Assembly (NCBI GenBank): GCA_016936575.1
Contig: JAFGXQ010000224.1
Span: 1-47,648, forward strand
DNA: 47,648 bases
Source: Deltaproteobacteria bacterium
GTDB lineage: Bacteria; Myxococcota_A; Polyangia; JAAYKL01
Reading direction: 5' to 3'
Part shown: positions 17,126 through 26,297 of the stretch, one piece after another
How the letters are laid out: each line of letters starts with the position of its first letter
How positions within the stretch are numbered: position 1 is the stretch's first letter
Notes under the pieces: model-generated
The model's input: the letters and a program-made list of their open reading frames with translations, nothing else
The model's database searches: none
Told to the model about the DNA's origin: nothing
Program-made: the position numbers and the translations under genes

Positions 17126-18850
17126 TCAGATGGCCAGCACGACACCGGCAGACATGGCAACCTGGTAAATGATCTGCATCACGTCGGTCGCATTTTGAAG
17201 TACCTTCACATCGATACGTGGGGGAACCAGAATTTCATCTCCCGGTAGAATATGTGCGTCCGGCTCTTCCATGGAAACAGACGCGTCCGCATGGAGCACA
17301 ATAACAAGATCGTCGTCAGCGCGCTCGGAGTATCCGCCGGCCATCTGGATATATTCTTTGGCGGTAAGGTCTTCCTTGTAAATGACCGCCTGGGAAATCA
17401 TCACTTCTCCGCCGATGCGGATAACGTTGGTTCGCTGAGGAATAACAATGGTGTCACCGTCTTCCAGCACCACGTTCAACTGTTGTCCATCATGGGCGGT
17501 GACCACACGGCCCAACGGTTGAATCTGCCGTGCGCGTTCCACAAACTGAGCGGTGAGTTCAGCCTCCCGAACACGGATTTCAGCCTCGCCGCGTGAATTC
17601 GACAATGCGAGCAGCGCACTTCGCTCCAAGCGGAACAGAGAGTCATTGATGGAATCTTTCTGCGCCATGGCTACAGATTTTCGCAGAATATGAACCGCAT
17701 CTGTATTGCCGAGCGCTCTGGATGTGGGAATCATATTGAGAACATCAATCAGTCTGGAACCTCGTTTAATGGTGAGTACGGACGGGCCGTCAAATTCGCC
17801 TGTCAGGCCGATAAGAATCGTATCGGCCCTGCCGTCATTTCGAATTGTGATAATATCGCCGTCGCGCAGGGTTTCATTCTGAAATGCCGTTATGGTAACT
17901 GTTTTCGCAAACGGCCGACCGTCGCGAACGCCGGTGATGGTCACTTCTGTTGCCGTGGCGGCGTTCGGAATAATTTTCAGTGCATCTTTCCCGGTGTTTT
18001 TTTCTTCTGCGAATTCAATCAGCGTCGGAGTGGCCACATTTCCGTCCAATTGTATCACAGGGCCTCGGCGTGTAACCAAAATGGTGTCGTTTTCCTGCAA
18101 TTGAGGAACATCGATTTTTCCGTTGAGCAGAAAATCGTACAGGTCAATGGCGGCGATTTCTTTTCCCTGGCGAAGGATAACCACTTTTCGATAACTGCCC
18201 AGGGTGGGATGTATGCCATCGGCCTGATCAAGAAAGTACAAAATGCTGTCAGAGGGAAGGCCGCCGTACCGCCCCGGGTTCTGAACCCCGCCGGTAACAA
18301 ATACGGCCACCGGGTTGGCTGTCAGCAACTCCGTGTACACGCCCACATTGCGAATATAGACGCGGCGAACGGCGGCTTCGACGGTTTTGTTCAGATTGGC
18401 ATGAGCAACTCCGGCCACATGGATGGGGCCGATTTGAGGCAAAAATATATTTCCCTGCCCGTCAACGGTGAAAACATTGCTCAGCTCCACAACCCCCCAC
18501 GTGTACACCGCGATTTTGTCTCCTGTCATCACTTCGTACAGCGGGTTGAGCCCGTTGTCTCTCGTTTTAATCCAGTTTCCTGAAAAAAGGTTGGCACCGA
18601 AAGGCTGCATTTCCACCGGTTGGACTTCGAGATTGGCATCGGCGATGTCGTCCGGGATTTCATCCGGACTGGCGGTGTGTCCCAACGTGGTCGGCAATGT
18701 GGTGCCGGTTGTTTGCCGTAACTGGTTGGTAAGTGCGGCATTTCTCGAGACGACTCGCAGTGCGGAATTGTTCGCTGATAGGGTAACGGGGAGTAACAGC
18801 AGAACGGCTGCAACGATTAAATATGTGTACTTTACATGATGTTTTTGCAT
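17126..18850 (-). CDS. kpsD: polysaccharide export protein, KpsD/Wza family
   Basis: Envelope channel component for capsule export. The 574-residue protein begins with a basic stretch and a hydrophobic signal peptide (about 1-25, ending near TLSANN), without a lipobox. A Poly_export domain follows, with YEVMTGDKIAVYTWG, VTVDGQGNIFLPQIG-type strands and the FVTGGVQNPGRY turn. Several SLBB-like beta-grasp segments run to the C-terminus (for example GDTIVIPQRTNVIRIGGEV). The length and absence of a lipid anchor fit KpsD (E. coli about 558) better than the Wza lipoprotein. It lies 58 nt after kpsE. A 189-nt gap with no gene separates it from the large repeat protein downstream. Confidence 0.88.
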   Translation of the reverse strand: MQKHHVKYTYLIVAAVLLLLPVTLSANNSALRVVSRNAALTNQLRQTTGTTLPTTLGHTASPDEIPDDIADANLEVQPVEMQPFGANLFSGNWIKTRDNGLNPLYEVMTGDKIAVYTWGVVELSNVFTVDGQGNIFLPQIGPIHVAGVAHANLNKTVEAAVRRVYIRNVGVYTELLTANPVAVFVTGGVQNPGRYGGLPSDSILYFLDQADGIHPTLGSYRKVVILRQGKEIAAIDLYDFLLNGKIDVPQLQENDTILVTRRGPVIQLDGNVATPTLIEFAEEKNTGKDALKIIPNAATATEVTITGVRDGRPFAKTVTITAFQNETLRDGDIITIRNDGRADTILIGLTGEFDGPSVLTIKRGSRLIDVLNMIPTSRALGNTDAVHILRKSVAMAQKDSINDSLFRLERSALLALSNSRGEAEIRVREAELTAQFVERARQIQPLGRVVTAHDGQQLNVVLEDGDTIVIPQRTNVIRIGGEVMISQAVIYKEDLTAKEYIQMAGGYSERADDDLVIVLHADASVSMEEPDAHILPGDEILVPPRIDVKVLQNATDVMQIIYQVAMSAGVVLAI

Positions 18851-18908
18851 GGGCTTCGCTTTCAGTTGCGTAACGTAGCTGAAATCACATTTTTTTCAAG
18901 TGTTTGTG

Positions 18909-20330
18909 CTATATCCGAGCGTGTTCTTTGACTGCAGATAGAACAAGGGAGAAAATACCGAACACTGCCAGTGAGACCAGAAACGCGGTAAGAATTTTCA
19001 GTCCCCGTTTGGGAAAGGCGGCTTCATCCGGGAGCGACGGGCTCGATATTTCGGCAAGGTACTTGGTTTGCTTCATCGCTTCCAGCCGGGCCAGTTCAAG
19101 CGACACCATTGACGATTCATACTCTTTTTGGGCGAATTGTTTTTCGAGCATGGCCATTTCAAATTCGGCGATGTTGGTTCCCATTCCACCCTCGTCAGAA
19201 CCGAGCAAACGCTTGTTTTCTTTCCGTATCTGATTGCGGATGGACTGTACTTTCTGCTTGTGTGCGAGGACCTGGGGGGCTGTCGGCGCCATGGTTGACA
19301 TCAGCGCATCCAGTTCTGTTTGAGCCATCGCCAGTTGTGCCTCAAGTTGGTTTTTCACTCCCATCAACGCCTGGGCCGAGTGATCGGGGCTGAAATCCGC
19401 CTGTTCCTTCTGCAGGGCCAGCAATGCCTTCTGGGCCGCCTCCAATCGCTTTTCGGCTCCTTTTACAACCGTCTCTGTAAAAGTGATTTTGTCATGCTGC
19501 ATTTTAGAAGACAGTAGATTCACCTTCTCTTCGGCAAAATGAAGAATCGCATTGGAAAATCGCTGGGCGCTTTTGGCGTCGAACGCTCGTACGCTCAGTG
19601 TGAGAACACCGGATTCCGCATTGTAGCTGGCTTCCACAAACTGCAGATAGTATTCAAAGGATTCTTCAAAAGTTGCGTCTTTCGGCAGCCTCGCCAGATA
19701 GTCGATTCGAGAATTCTGGTAATGCGAAATGAATTTTTCATTCTCATCAAGGAACTTCAGCATGTCTCTCGACAATATGTATTCCTGAATGGTCATCGCA
19801 TCCTTCGACGAACCGGTCGGAGCGAAAGTGCCGATCACGGATTCAATCCCCAGACCGCCTTTCCCTTCCGTTTGCACCGCAATGGCAGAAATGGATTGAT
19901 ACTGATCTTTGGCATAGAAACCATAGTACACCGTGGCAGCGATGGTGGGCAGAATAACGAATATGAACATTTTTACGACAAGTTGAATCGAACGCTGCCG
20001 CCTGCGCTTTCGGGCGTTTGCCTCGTAGTCGATGGGAATCTGCGCTGCGGCTTTTTTGATTTCCTGCAGTTTCGCTGCGGCCTTTTTGTTTTCGGACAAT
20101 TGGTGCTGAACGTTTTTTTCAGCGCCCTTTATCTTGCCGGCGCCTATATTTTTTCCGGGATTCACGGCTTTGTCGGGGGCATTGTTTTTCGGCGCGTCTT
20201 TCATTTTTTTGTTGCGCATCGCTGCCGCCTGTAACTTCTTTTTCTTGTTCATTCCCGGTCGAAGACCGGCCTTTTTGTTTTTCATCTGGGAATTGTTCGG
20301 CTCTTGTGCCGTTGTTTTTTCGTTTTCCAT
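18909..20330 (-). CDS. kpsE: capsule export inner-membrane protein KpsE
   Basis: Polysaccharide co-polymerase/periplasmic adaptor of the ABC capsule exporter. Of 473 residues, the core has the expected layout: a TM helix (about 115-138), a periplasmic domain with a long Ala/Gln/Glu-rich coiled coil (about 290-420), and a C-terminal TM helix (about 443-467) preceded by P-x-x-P-like FPKRG. There is no tyrosine-kinase domain. Unusual is the first 114 residues, an extremely Lys/Asn/Ala-rich low-complexity cytoplasmic extension that typical KpsE (about 380) lacks. Its ATG follows the kpsT stop directly (TAAATG). Confidence 0.88.
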   Translation of the reverse strand: MENEKTTAQEPNNSQMKNKKAGLRPGMNKKKKLQAAAMRNKKMKDAPKNNAPDKAVNPGKNIGAGKIKGAEKNVQHQLSENKKAAAKLQEIKKAAAQIPIDYEANARKRRRQRSIQLVVKMFIFVILPTIAATVYYGFYAKDQYQSISAIAVQTEGKGGLGIESVIGTFAPTGSSKDAMTIQEYILSRDMLKFLDENEKFISHYQNSRIDYLARLPKDATFEESFEYYLQFVEASYNAESGVLTLSVRAFDAKSAQRFSNAILHFAEEKVNLLSSKMQHDKITFTETVVKGAEKRLEAAQKALLALQKEQADFSPDHSAQALMGVKNQLEAQLAMAQTELDALMSTMAPTAPQVLAHKQKVQSIRNQIRKENKRLLGSDEGGMGTNIAEFEMAMLEKQFAQKEYESSMVSLELARLEAMKQTKYLAEISSPSLPDEAAFPKRGLKILTAFLVSLAVFGIFSLVLSAVKEHARI

Positions 20331-20978
20331 TTACAATGCCTTATAAATTCGTTCTGCTTCCTTGATGGAATCGAAAATGTGGATTGACCCCTTGGTGAGA
20401 ATCGCGCATTTATCGCAGTACTGTTCAATGGTTTTCATACTATGGGAGACCATGATAATCGAAGAATGGTCGCGGCGGTCGTCAAAAACCCGTTTGCATT
20501 TCTTTTTAAACACGTTGTCTCCCACTGCTGTGACTTCGTCCACCAGGTACACATTGAAATCAATTGCCATGCTGAGACCGAATGCCAGCCGAGCCTTCAT
20601 ACCCGATGAATAGGTGTTTACCGGATTGAAGAAATGTTTCCCGATTTCTGCGAAGTCCTGCGCAAAACCGACAACGCGGTCCACATCCTCGTTATAGATT
20701 CGCGCAACAAAACGGCAATTTTCTTCTCCGGAGAGGATTCCGGCGAATCCACCCGAAAACCCGATGGGCCAGGAAATGCGGCCCTGTCGAATAACTCGTC
20801 CTTCGTCGGGCATTTCGACGCCACCCATAATTCGAAGCATGGTCGACTTTCCGGCGCCGTTCAGGCCCAGAATGCCCATGTTGACCCCTGTGGGAAACGT
20901 AATATTGATGTCGTTCAACACATGGTTGATATTTCCATTTACATTATAGCTTTTATAAATATGGCGAAGTTCAATCAT
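20331..20978 (-). CDS. kpsT: capsule ABC transporter ATPase KpsT
   Basis: Cytoplasmic ATPase energising capsule export with KpsM. It has 215 residues, the normal KpsT length. The Walker A loop is GLNGAGKST (residues about 38-46). The ABC signature appears in the KpsT form NTYSSGMKARLAFG. Walker B is VYLVDEVTAVGD, followed by the SHSMKTIEQ switch histidine region. The start is 6 nt after the kpsM stop and has little Shine-Dalgarno, consistent with coupling. No extended C-terminal carbohydrate-binding domain is present, which places it with the Kps (group 2) rather than the Wzt type. Confidence 0.93.
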   Translation of the reverse strand: MIELRHIYKSYNVNGNINHVLNDINITFPTGVNMGILGLNGAGKSTMLRIMGGVEMPDEGRVIRQGRISWPIGFSGGFAGILSGEENCRFVARIYNEDVDRVVGFAQDFAEIGKHFFNPVNTYSSGMKARLAFGLSMAIDFNVYLVDEVTAVGDNVFKKKCKRVFDDRRDHSSIIMVSHSMKTIEQYCDKCAILTKGSIHIFDSIKEAERIYKAL

Positions 20979-20984
20979 AATCGG

Positions 20985-21770
20985 CTATATCTTTCGTCTG
21001 GTGAGTTTTTCCAGGAACAAGCCGACAAATCCCAATCCGAGTATCCACAAAAGAACATATTCGTAACTATGGTAGGGAGAGTCGTAATTCCGGAACCAAC
21101 CGTCCCTGGTGAATTCCACAATGTGAAGAACCGGGTTCCAAAGCAGCAAATCGCGAGTCCACCCGGGAATTTCACTGACCGAGAAAAAAAGGCCCGATGT
21201 CCAAAACAGCGGTCGCATCAATGGCCCGATTAAATGGTCGAATGTGGGGAATTCAATTTTGATTGCGCAGAATACCAGCCCCAACGATGTACCGAGCAGT
21301 GCAGCCAGGCCGAGTCCGCTCAATGTCTGCAATGAGCTTTCCAGCGGAAGGTGCTGGGTATAAATGGTATTCAGCAGCATGAGAAAGAAAAATACAATCG
21401 TCAGGGTTACCGTTTCAAGGATTGCCCGGGCGGCGACCAGGTCCAACGGGTGAACCTGTGGGTAATATAGCAGTGCTTTGTTGGACTGCACAGCCGCACC
21501 CGCTTTAGCCTGGCATCCGGTAAAAATATAGTACGGCAGAAATCCGGTTGAGAGAAAACCGATGGGATCCATTCCCGCGTGGGGAGCGCGTTTGCCGATA
21601 GCGAACATTCCCCAGAACAACGCGATAGTAGAAAGAGGAGATACAAAAGCCCATATATATCCGAGATTGTACTTGCCGAATCGACTCCTGGTTTCTCGGA
21701 GAATAAGTGCGTGAATAACGTGAAGCTGGGCAAAAAAGCCCTTCGTCAATTCTCTCACTGCAGAGTTCAT
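20985..21770 (-). CDS. kpsM: capsule ABC transporter permease KpsM
   Basis: ABC-2 type permease of 261 residues with about six hydrophobic segments (for example LGYIWAFVSPLSTIALFWG and TVTLTIVFFFLMLL) and the C-terminal hydrophobic VLLWILGLGFVGLFLEK. It pairs with KpsT to carry the lipid-linked polysaccharide across the inner membrane. The ATG at 21770 overlaps the upstream lipoprotein stop as ATGA, which fixes this start; an in-frame ATG at 21812 would add 14 non-conserved residues. No Shine-Dalgarno is visible, so coupling is likely. Confidence 0.92.
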   Translation of the reverse strand: MNSAVRELTKGFFAQLHVIHALILRETRSRFGKYNLGYIWAFVSPLSTIALFWGMFAIGKRAPHAGMDPIGFLSTGFLPYYIFTGCQAKAGAAVQSNKALLYYPQVHPLDLVAARAILETVTLTIVFFFLMLLNTIYTQHLPLESSLQTLSGLGLAALLGTSLGLVFCAIKIEFPTFDHLIGPLMRPLFWTSGLFFSVSEIPGWTRDLLLWNPVLHIVEFTRDGWFRNYDSPYHSYEYVLLWILGLGFVGLFLEKLTRRKI

Positions 21771-22126
21771 TGGTTTGTTGTATTCGGCAATACGTCCGGG
21801 GCGAAGCCCCATGTTCCGTCGTAATCACATACGGTTTTAAATACAGTGCGATTATCGGCGGTTACAATTTCGATGGATTTACATTCGCGTCCGCTGGCAG
21901 CAAAGTAACTGTTCGTAACCACAAACGTTCCGGAACCGCTTTGAATTGATTTTCCAACAGCTGCATCGGCGATTTTTTTCAAGATTGTTTCTTCATCATT
22001 ATTTTCGGGCGCAACAGGTTGGATTGTGGTCAGCGCCTGACTCGAAGAAGTTTCATCGGTTTTCTGTTTTCCGGCACAACTGGAACAAAAGATTGTTAAA
22101 ATCGATAGGTAGATGTAGATTCTCAT
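21767..22126 (-). CDS. small lipoprotein in capsule operon
   Basis: A 119-residue protein with a short lipoprotein-type signal (MRIYIYLSILTIF followed by CSSC, with Cys14 or Cys17 as possible lipidation sites). The C-terminal half, SGRECKSIEIV then CDYDGTWGFAPDV, recalls the C-terminal domain of small outer-membrane 17-kDa-antigen-like lipoproteins, with two Cys residues that may pair. It lies between kdsD and kpsM and overlaps kpsM by 4 nt, so it is a genuine member of the operon. A role as an outer-membrane accessory to capsule export is inferred only from position. Confidence 0.75.
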   Translation of the reverse strand: MRIYIYLSILTIFCSSCAGKQKTDETSSSQALTTIQPVAPENNDEETILKKIADAAVGKSIQSGSGTFVVTNSYFAASGRECKSIEIVTADNRTVFKTVCDYDGTWGFAPDVLPNTTNQ

Positions 22127-22137
22127 GGGTTGTCTTT

Positions 22138-23139
22138 TCAGTCATCGAAAATTTCTAAAATCCCCGACACTTTACCGTCTTCATTTAAAACCACAAGCGC
22201 TTTAATTTTATTTTGTTTCATAATTTCTTCGGCATCGTTCAACCGAGCGTTTTCACAAATGGTTTTGGGTGTGGAAGTCATCGCATCAGCAATTTTGACC
22301 GACGACAAATCACTGTGTTTCTGCAGCGCACGGCGCAAGTCCCCATCGGTTACAATACCCAGGAGTTTGTCGCCCTCCATGACCAGCACCAGTCCCAGCC
22401 GTCCCTGAGTCATGGGAACAAGGCATTCCTGCACGCTTTGTTCCGCGGAAACGACAGGGAGGGCGCCTCTGTGCATTACGTCTTTCACTTCGTGCAGCAA
22501 TTTTCTTCCAAGACTGCCGCCCGGATGAAATTTTGCGAAGTCATGGGGTTGAAAATTTCTCTCCTTAATTAAGGACACCGCAAGCGCATCTCCCATCGCA
22601 AGGGTCGCCAGCGTGGAGTTTGTGGGAGCCAGATTGTTCGGGCATACTTCCCTGTCTACAGAAATATCAATAATCACATCGGAGTGCATCGCCAGGTGAG
22701 AATTCGCGCGACCGGCAAAAGCAATAATCGGAATATTCAATTGTTTGATATATGGAATTAATCGAACAATCTCTTCTGTTTCCCCACTGTTCGAAATTAA
22801 AATAATCGTGTCTTCTTCCGTGATCATGCCGAGATCGCCGTGGTACGCTTCTGCGGGATGTACAAAGAAGCTGGGGGTTCCGGTCGATGCAAACGTTGCC
22901 GCCATTTTTTGTCCGATCAGTCCGGATTTTCCAATTCCGCAGATGATGAGGTGTCCTGTGGTGTTCAGAATAATTTTTACGGCTTTGGTAAATTCACCAT
23001 TGATTTTTCCCGCCAGGCTGGTGATCGCGGCAGCCTGCATCTGGAAAACCTCTTTGGCTTCCTCGACGATTTGTTGCGACTGCTTTCGTTTGCTGGCCAA
23101 GGAAATAACATTATTTCCGGTTCCAAATTCTTCTGACAT
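22138..23139 (-). CDS. kdsD: arabinose-5-phosphate isomerase (KdsD/KpsF)
   Basis: Interconverts ribulose-5-phosphate and arabinose-5-phosphate, the first step to CMP-Kdo. The 333 residues include an SIS domain (about 45-200) with CGIGKSGLIGQK, SNSGETEE and APTNSTLATLAMGDALA, then HPGGSLGRKLLH. Two CBS motifs follow (about 215-333), with GIVTDGDLRRAL between them. As the first gene of a kps operon it is functionally kpsF, implying that Kdo is needed as linker or lipid-A sugar for this capsule. The upstream 489-nt gap presumably holds the operon promoter. Confidence 0.94.
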   Translation of the reverse strand: MSEEFGTGNNVISLASKRKQSQQIVEEAKEVFQMQAAAITSLAGKINGEFTKAVKIILNTTGHLIICGIGKSGLIGQKMAATFASTGTPSFFVHPAEAYHGDLGMITEEDTIILISNSGETEEIVRLIPYIKQLNIPIIAFAGRANSHLAMHSDVIIDISVDREVCPNNLAPTNSTLATLAMGDALAVSLIKERNFQPHDFAKFHPGGSLGRKLLHEVKDVMHRGALPVVSAEQSVQECLVPMTQGRLGLVLVMEGDKLLGIVTDGDLRRALQKHSDLSSVKIADAMTSTPKTICENARLNDAEEIMKQNKIKALVVLNEDGKVSGILEIFDD

Positions 23140-23628
23140 AACTAACTAACTCCTCAAATAATCCCCAAAGGGCAAGTAATCATATTTCAAGTTCTGCAAG
23201 TTTGGACGTACTGTCTCGGAAATATTCAATCCGCAAAAAAAAAGCTCCGAACTTTCTGTGGAAAAAGCCTTGCCACAAATATTTCAATTTGCCAATACTG
23301 ATGTAACTCAAAGTATTTACTATTTTTAGGTGCTGTTCCATTTTTCCTTGCCGAAATACTACAAAATTCCAATTTTAATGCGAATTATACACTTTGCTTA
23401 GTTATTAGAGCAAAAAGTGAGCCAAAATTTACATTTTTTGCTGCTTGGCTAAAATTGTCTTCTTTTTAATAGGTTACCAGATTTGTTGCATGAGTGTGTT
23501 TTAATAGGGTGTGATTTTTTTGCCACAACTAAACACGATTGGTTGTCATATTTGTCCGTTCGAAATTGCAGTTGTGTCTAGTATGTTGAATGTGGCGAGG
23601 GTGAAAAATGGTAGTAAATCTGAAGTGA
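23140..23628. other. Long AT-rich leader region upstream of kdsD
   Basis: A 489-nt region with no supportable gene separates the kps operon from plsB, both transcribed leftward. It carries poly-A/T stretches and a minus-strand TATAAT (23384-23389, read as ATTATA on the plus strand), but only a poor -35 (TTGCTC, 18-nt spacer). If used, it would give an untranslated leader of about 240 nt. I see no JUMPstart/ops element. Confidence 0.4.
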
Positions 23629-26181
23629 CTATTCGTTTATTTTAAATATCCACATTGCGGTTTCCAGATACTCAAACAAGTCGTGGCCGATGCCGCCGAT
23701 GTCGTAAGGCCGCTCGTCTTTTCCGGGGCGATTCAGTTTCAAATCTTTTATCGCGCTGAATGCCGATTGAAATGTGATTCGATTTTGTCCTTCCGGCATT
23801 TGATAGAAACCGGTTTTCAGTTCAGCCTCGAAACGCTTTCGCGCAGCAGAGGATGCATTTGATACGTTTTTGTGCAAAAATCTCTCCCGGGATACCCAAA
23901 GCGCACAATGGTAGATTTCATGAAAAGTCCGCAGTGCACCCGCCAGATAAGACAGCTGAGCTGCATCCGAAACGAAAAAGACATCGTTTTCCCGGCGGAT
24001 GATTTCAGAAGAAAGCAGAAAATGGATACCATCGTCGACAACTTGCTCGATTTCGCAGTCGGTGCATTTTTTCGGATCGGGAAGCAGAAATTCCCATTTG
24101 TACAGCTTACTCATCAGACAAATGGTCTCTCGCAACTCCGCGCGTGTGCAGCCGGCTGTATTTTTGTGCAGCGTCGGCGCAAGCAGGCTCGCTGGAATGA
24201 CAAAGTGAATGGAAGTGTTCTTATAATAGTCCAGGCCCATTCTAGCGGTGGCTTTGATTTCAATGGTTGCGTCGGAAGCTAATTTTCCGTGCAGTATCAA
24301 ACGCTTGTCTTTCGCGAATCGTCCGATAATCTTTAAAAAGAGCGACTCTCTGTCTGACTCCGTTACGCGAATGAGCTGTGCGCATTCTTTTGAAATAGGC
24401 AGCGATGCCGCGTCAAGCATCTGTATGTAACGGATGCTTGATTCCTGGAGCTGACGGAGCGTTGCACTCTTGGGTGCGGACAGGATCACCGTAGCCACCA
24501 CAGCGTTCAGGGTGGCAACCGCATTTCGATTGATTTCAAGCAGGGTTTTACGACCGATTTCCTGTGCAATGTTTCTCCGAATAGTTCCATCCGTTAGCTC
24601 TACGGTTTTGTGGCCCATCTGGTCGAGGATGTCCCTGATAGTGAAGAATCTGCCGCTGCGCACATATAGCTTTCCATAGTTATGGGTCAGAACGCCGGCA
24701 GATTTGAGCAGACCGAAGACGCTTTCAGACTTTTTTTTCTTTCCCATTGCTTCACGGATATATGACTCCTCTTCTATCACTTTGTCATATCCGATAAAAA
24801 CCGGAAGCACTCCGGGATTCCTTCCCGGAATGGAAGCCATTGCATGGAGCGCCATTTCCAGCATTCCCAGCTTCGGACGCAGCATTTTTCCGGTGCGGGA
24901 GCGTCCCCCCTCAATGAAGACTTCGATGGCGTATTTTTCCTGAATGAGCTTTCGAATATAGGCATTGACGACCGCGCGATAAAATTTGTCGTTCACGAAT
25001 TTTCGACGAATAAAAAAAGCGCCGCAGGAGCGAAAGAAGAAACCCATCGGCCAGAACGCGAGGTTGTCCCCCGCTGCGATGTGGGGAAGCATAATATTCG
25101 CTGAATTCATTGCTTCAGAAATTGCCAGATAATCAATGTGGCTCCGATGGCAGGGAATGAGCAGCAGCGGACCTTTACCCACCGCCTCTCGGATTTTATC
25201 CAAATCGTCTTTTTGAATTTCCAGTCCGGAATATATTTTTTTCCACAGGAACATCATGAGCACGGCGAAACCCGCCAGTACATGTGGTTTGAAATCAGTG
25301 GCGAGTTTTTCAATAATCGTTTTGGTACGTATCGGTATTTCTTTTTTGGGAATGTTTTCTTCTTCGGATATTTTTTCCAGTTCGCGCAGCAGACGGTGGG
25401 ACTGGGTAACTTCGAATTTGACCCTCGAGGAGGCTTTTTTAAATGACCCCAGTTTCTGCGTTCGAATGGCCTCTATCCGGCGTCCCACCGTTGCGCGAAT
25501 AATGCCTTGGAGACGTTGAATGTCATCGCCGCGATTTTTTTTCAGCTCTTCGACAAGGATAGGTTTTTCGGTGATGATTTCATGTACCGAACGTCTTCGA
25601 ATGAGTAGCCATATGGAGCGTAGCAACCGGGGGTACTCAGCAGTGCCGAATATGTACGAGAGGTTACTTCGCGTTCGTTTCATCGGTGCTTCGCCCCACA
25701 GAAATACAGTAGGTAATGCGATGACCGGCTGATTCAATTCTTTTTGTGCGATAAGCGCGAGTTCAATGCCGTTTACCGCGGTTGGGCGGCTTCCGATGGC
25801 GTTTCGGAGGGCGGGACGGCGTAAAAAGACAACACCACAACCGCCGCGTTTCCATGTTTGCACAAGCCTGGACACCTGTCTTTTTTTGTCCCAGGGAACA
25901 AAAATAGAAAACAGAAGTTTCCAGAGTGGAATAAATGAAAACCGAGATAATCCGGATACAAACCCCAGCGGGGGAAGATTGTGTCGTTTGCAAATGCCTC
26001 TTAAACAGAGAAAATCAATGATGTTTCTGTTGCGAAGAATGAAAATAACAGAACCCTGTTGCGCGGCTTCCCGTACCTGATTGAGCCATTGTTCGCTGAC
26101 CCTCACGTAGCGAACGAGAACGGCTTCTAACAGCACAAACCACCAGTTTATTAGAATTTTCGGTTTCCTCGTGCTACTCAT
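23629..26181 (-). CDS. plsB: glycerol-3-phosphate acyltransferase
   Basis: Membrane enzyme acylating sn-glycerol-3-phosphate at position 1, the first step of phospholipid synthesis. The 850 residues are slightly longer than E. coli PlsB (about 807). The acyltransferase blocks are HRSHID (345-350, the catalytic H-x4-D), GAFFIRRKF (387-395), and FIEGGRSRTGKMLRPK (422-437). A C-terminal region rich in helices follows. It is divergent from truD with 116 nt between them and is not obviously part of the capsule operon, being separated by 489 nt. Confidence 0.93.
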   Translation of the reverse strand: MSSTRKPKILINWWFVLLEAVLVRYVRVSEQWLNQVREAAQQGSVIFILRNRNIIDFLCLRGICKRHNLPPLGFVSGLSRFSFIPLWKLLFSIFVPWDKKRQVSRLVQTWKRGGCGVVFLRRPALRNAIGSRPTAVNGIELALIAQKELNQPVIALPTVFLWGEAPMKRTRSNLSYIFGTAEYPRLLRSIWLLIRRRSVHEIITEKPILVEELKKNRGDDIQRLQGIIRATVGRRIEAIRTQKLGSFKKASSRVKFEVTQSHRLLRELEKISEEENIPKKEIPIRTKTIIEKLATDFKPHVLAGFAVLMMFLWKKIYSGLEIQKDDLDKIREAVGKGPLLLIPCHRSHIDYLAISEAMNSANIMLPHIAAGDNLAFWPMGFFFRSCGAFFIRRKFVNDKFYRAVVNAYIRKLIQEKYAIEVFIEGGRSRTGKMLRPKLGMLEMALHAMASIPGRNPGVLPVFIGYDKVIEEESYIREAMGKKKKSESVFGLLKSAGVLTHNYGKLYVRSGRFFTIRDILDQMGHKTVELTDGTIRRNIAQEIGRKTLLEINRNAVATLNAVVATVILSAPKSATLRQLQESSIRYIQMLDAASLPISKECAQLIRVTESDRESLFLKIIGRFAKDKRLILHGKLASDATIEIKATARMGLDYYKNTSIHFVIPASLLAPTLHKNTAGCTRAELRETICLMSKLYKWEFLLPDPKKCTDCEIEQVVDDGIHFLLSSEIIRRENDVFFVSDAAQLSYLAGALRTFHEIYHCALWVSRERFLHKNVSNASSAARKRFEAELKTGFYQMPEGQNRITFQSAFSAIKDLKLNRPGKDERPYDIGGIGHDLFEYLETAMWIFKINE

Positions 26182-26297
26182 TTTTTCTTGAACTCATGGC
26201 ATCAACATTCTTTAAAAGACATTCTTATTAACCGAAGCGCACGATAAATGGAAGTTATGCTTGAGCGAATCCGCAGAAAAATTTATCTTCAGCGGCA

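Noticed and set aside
17690..18583. 297-codon plus-strand open frame
   Set aside because: It is antisense to kpsD, which has clear family motifs; the antisense product has no recognisable domain.
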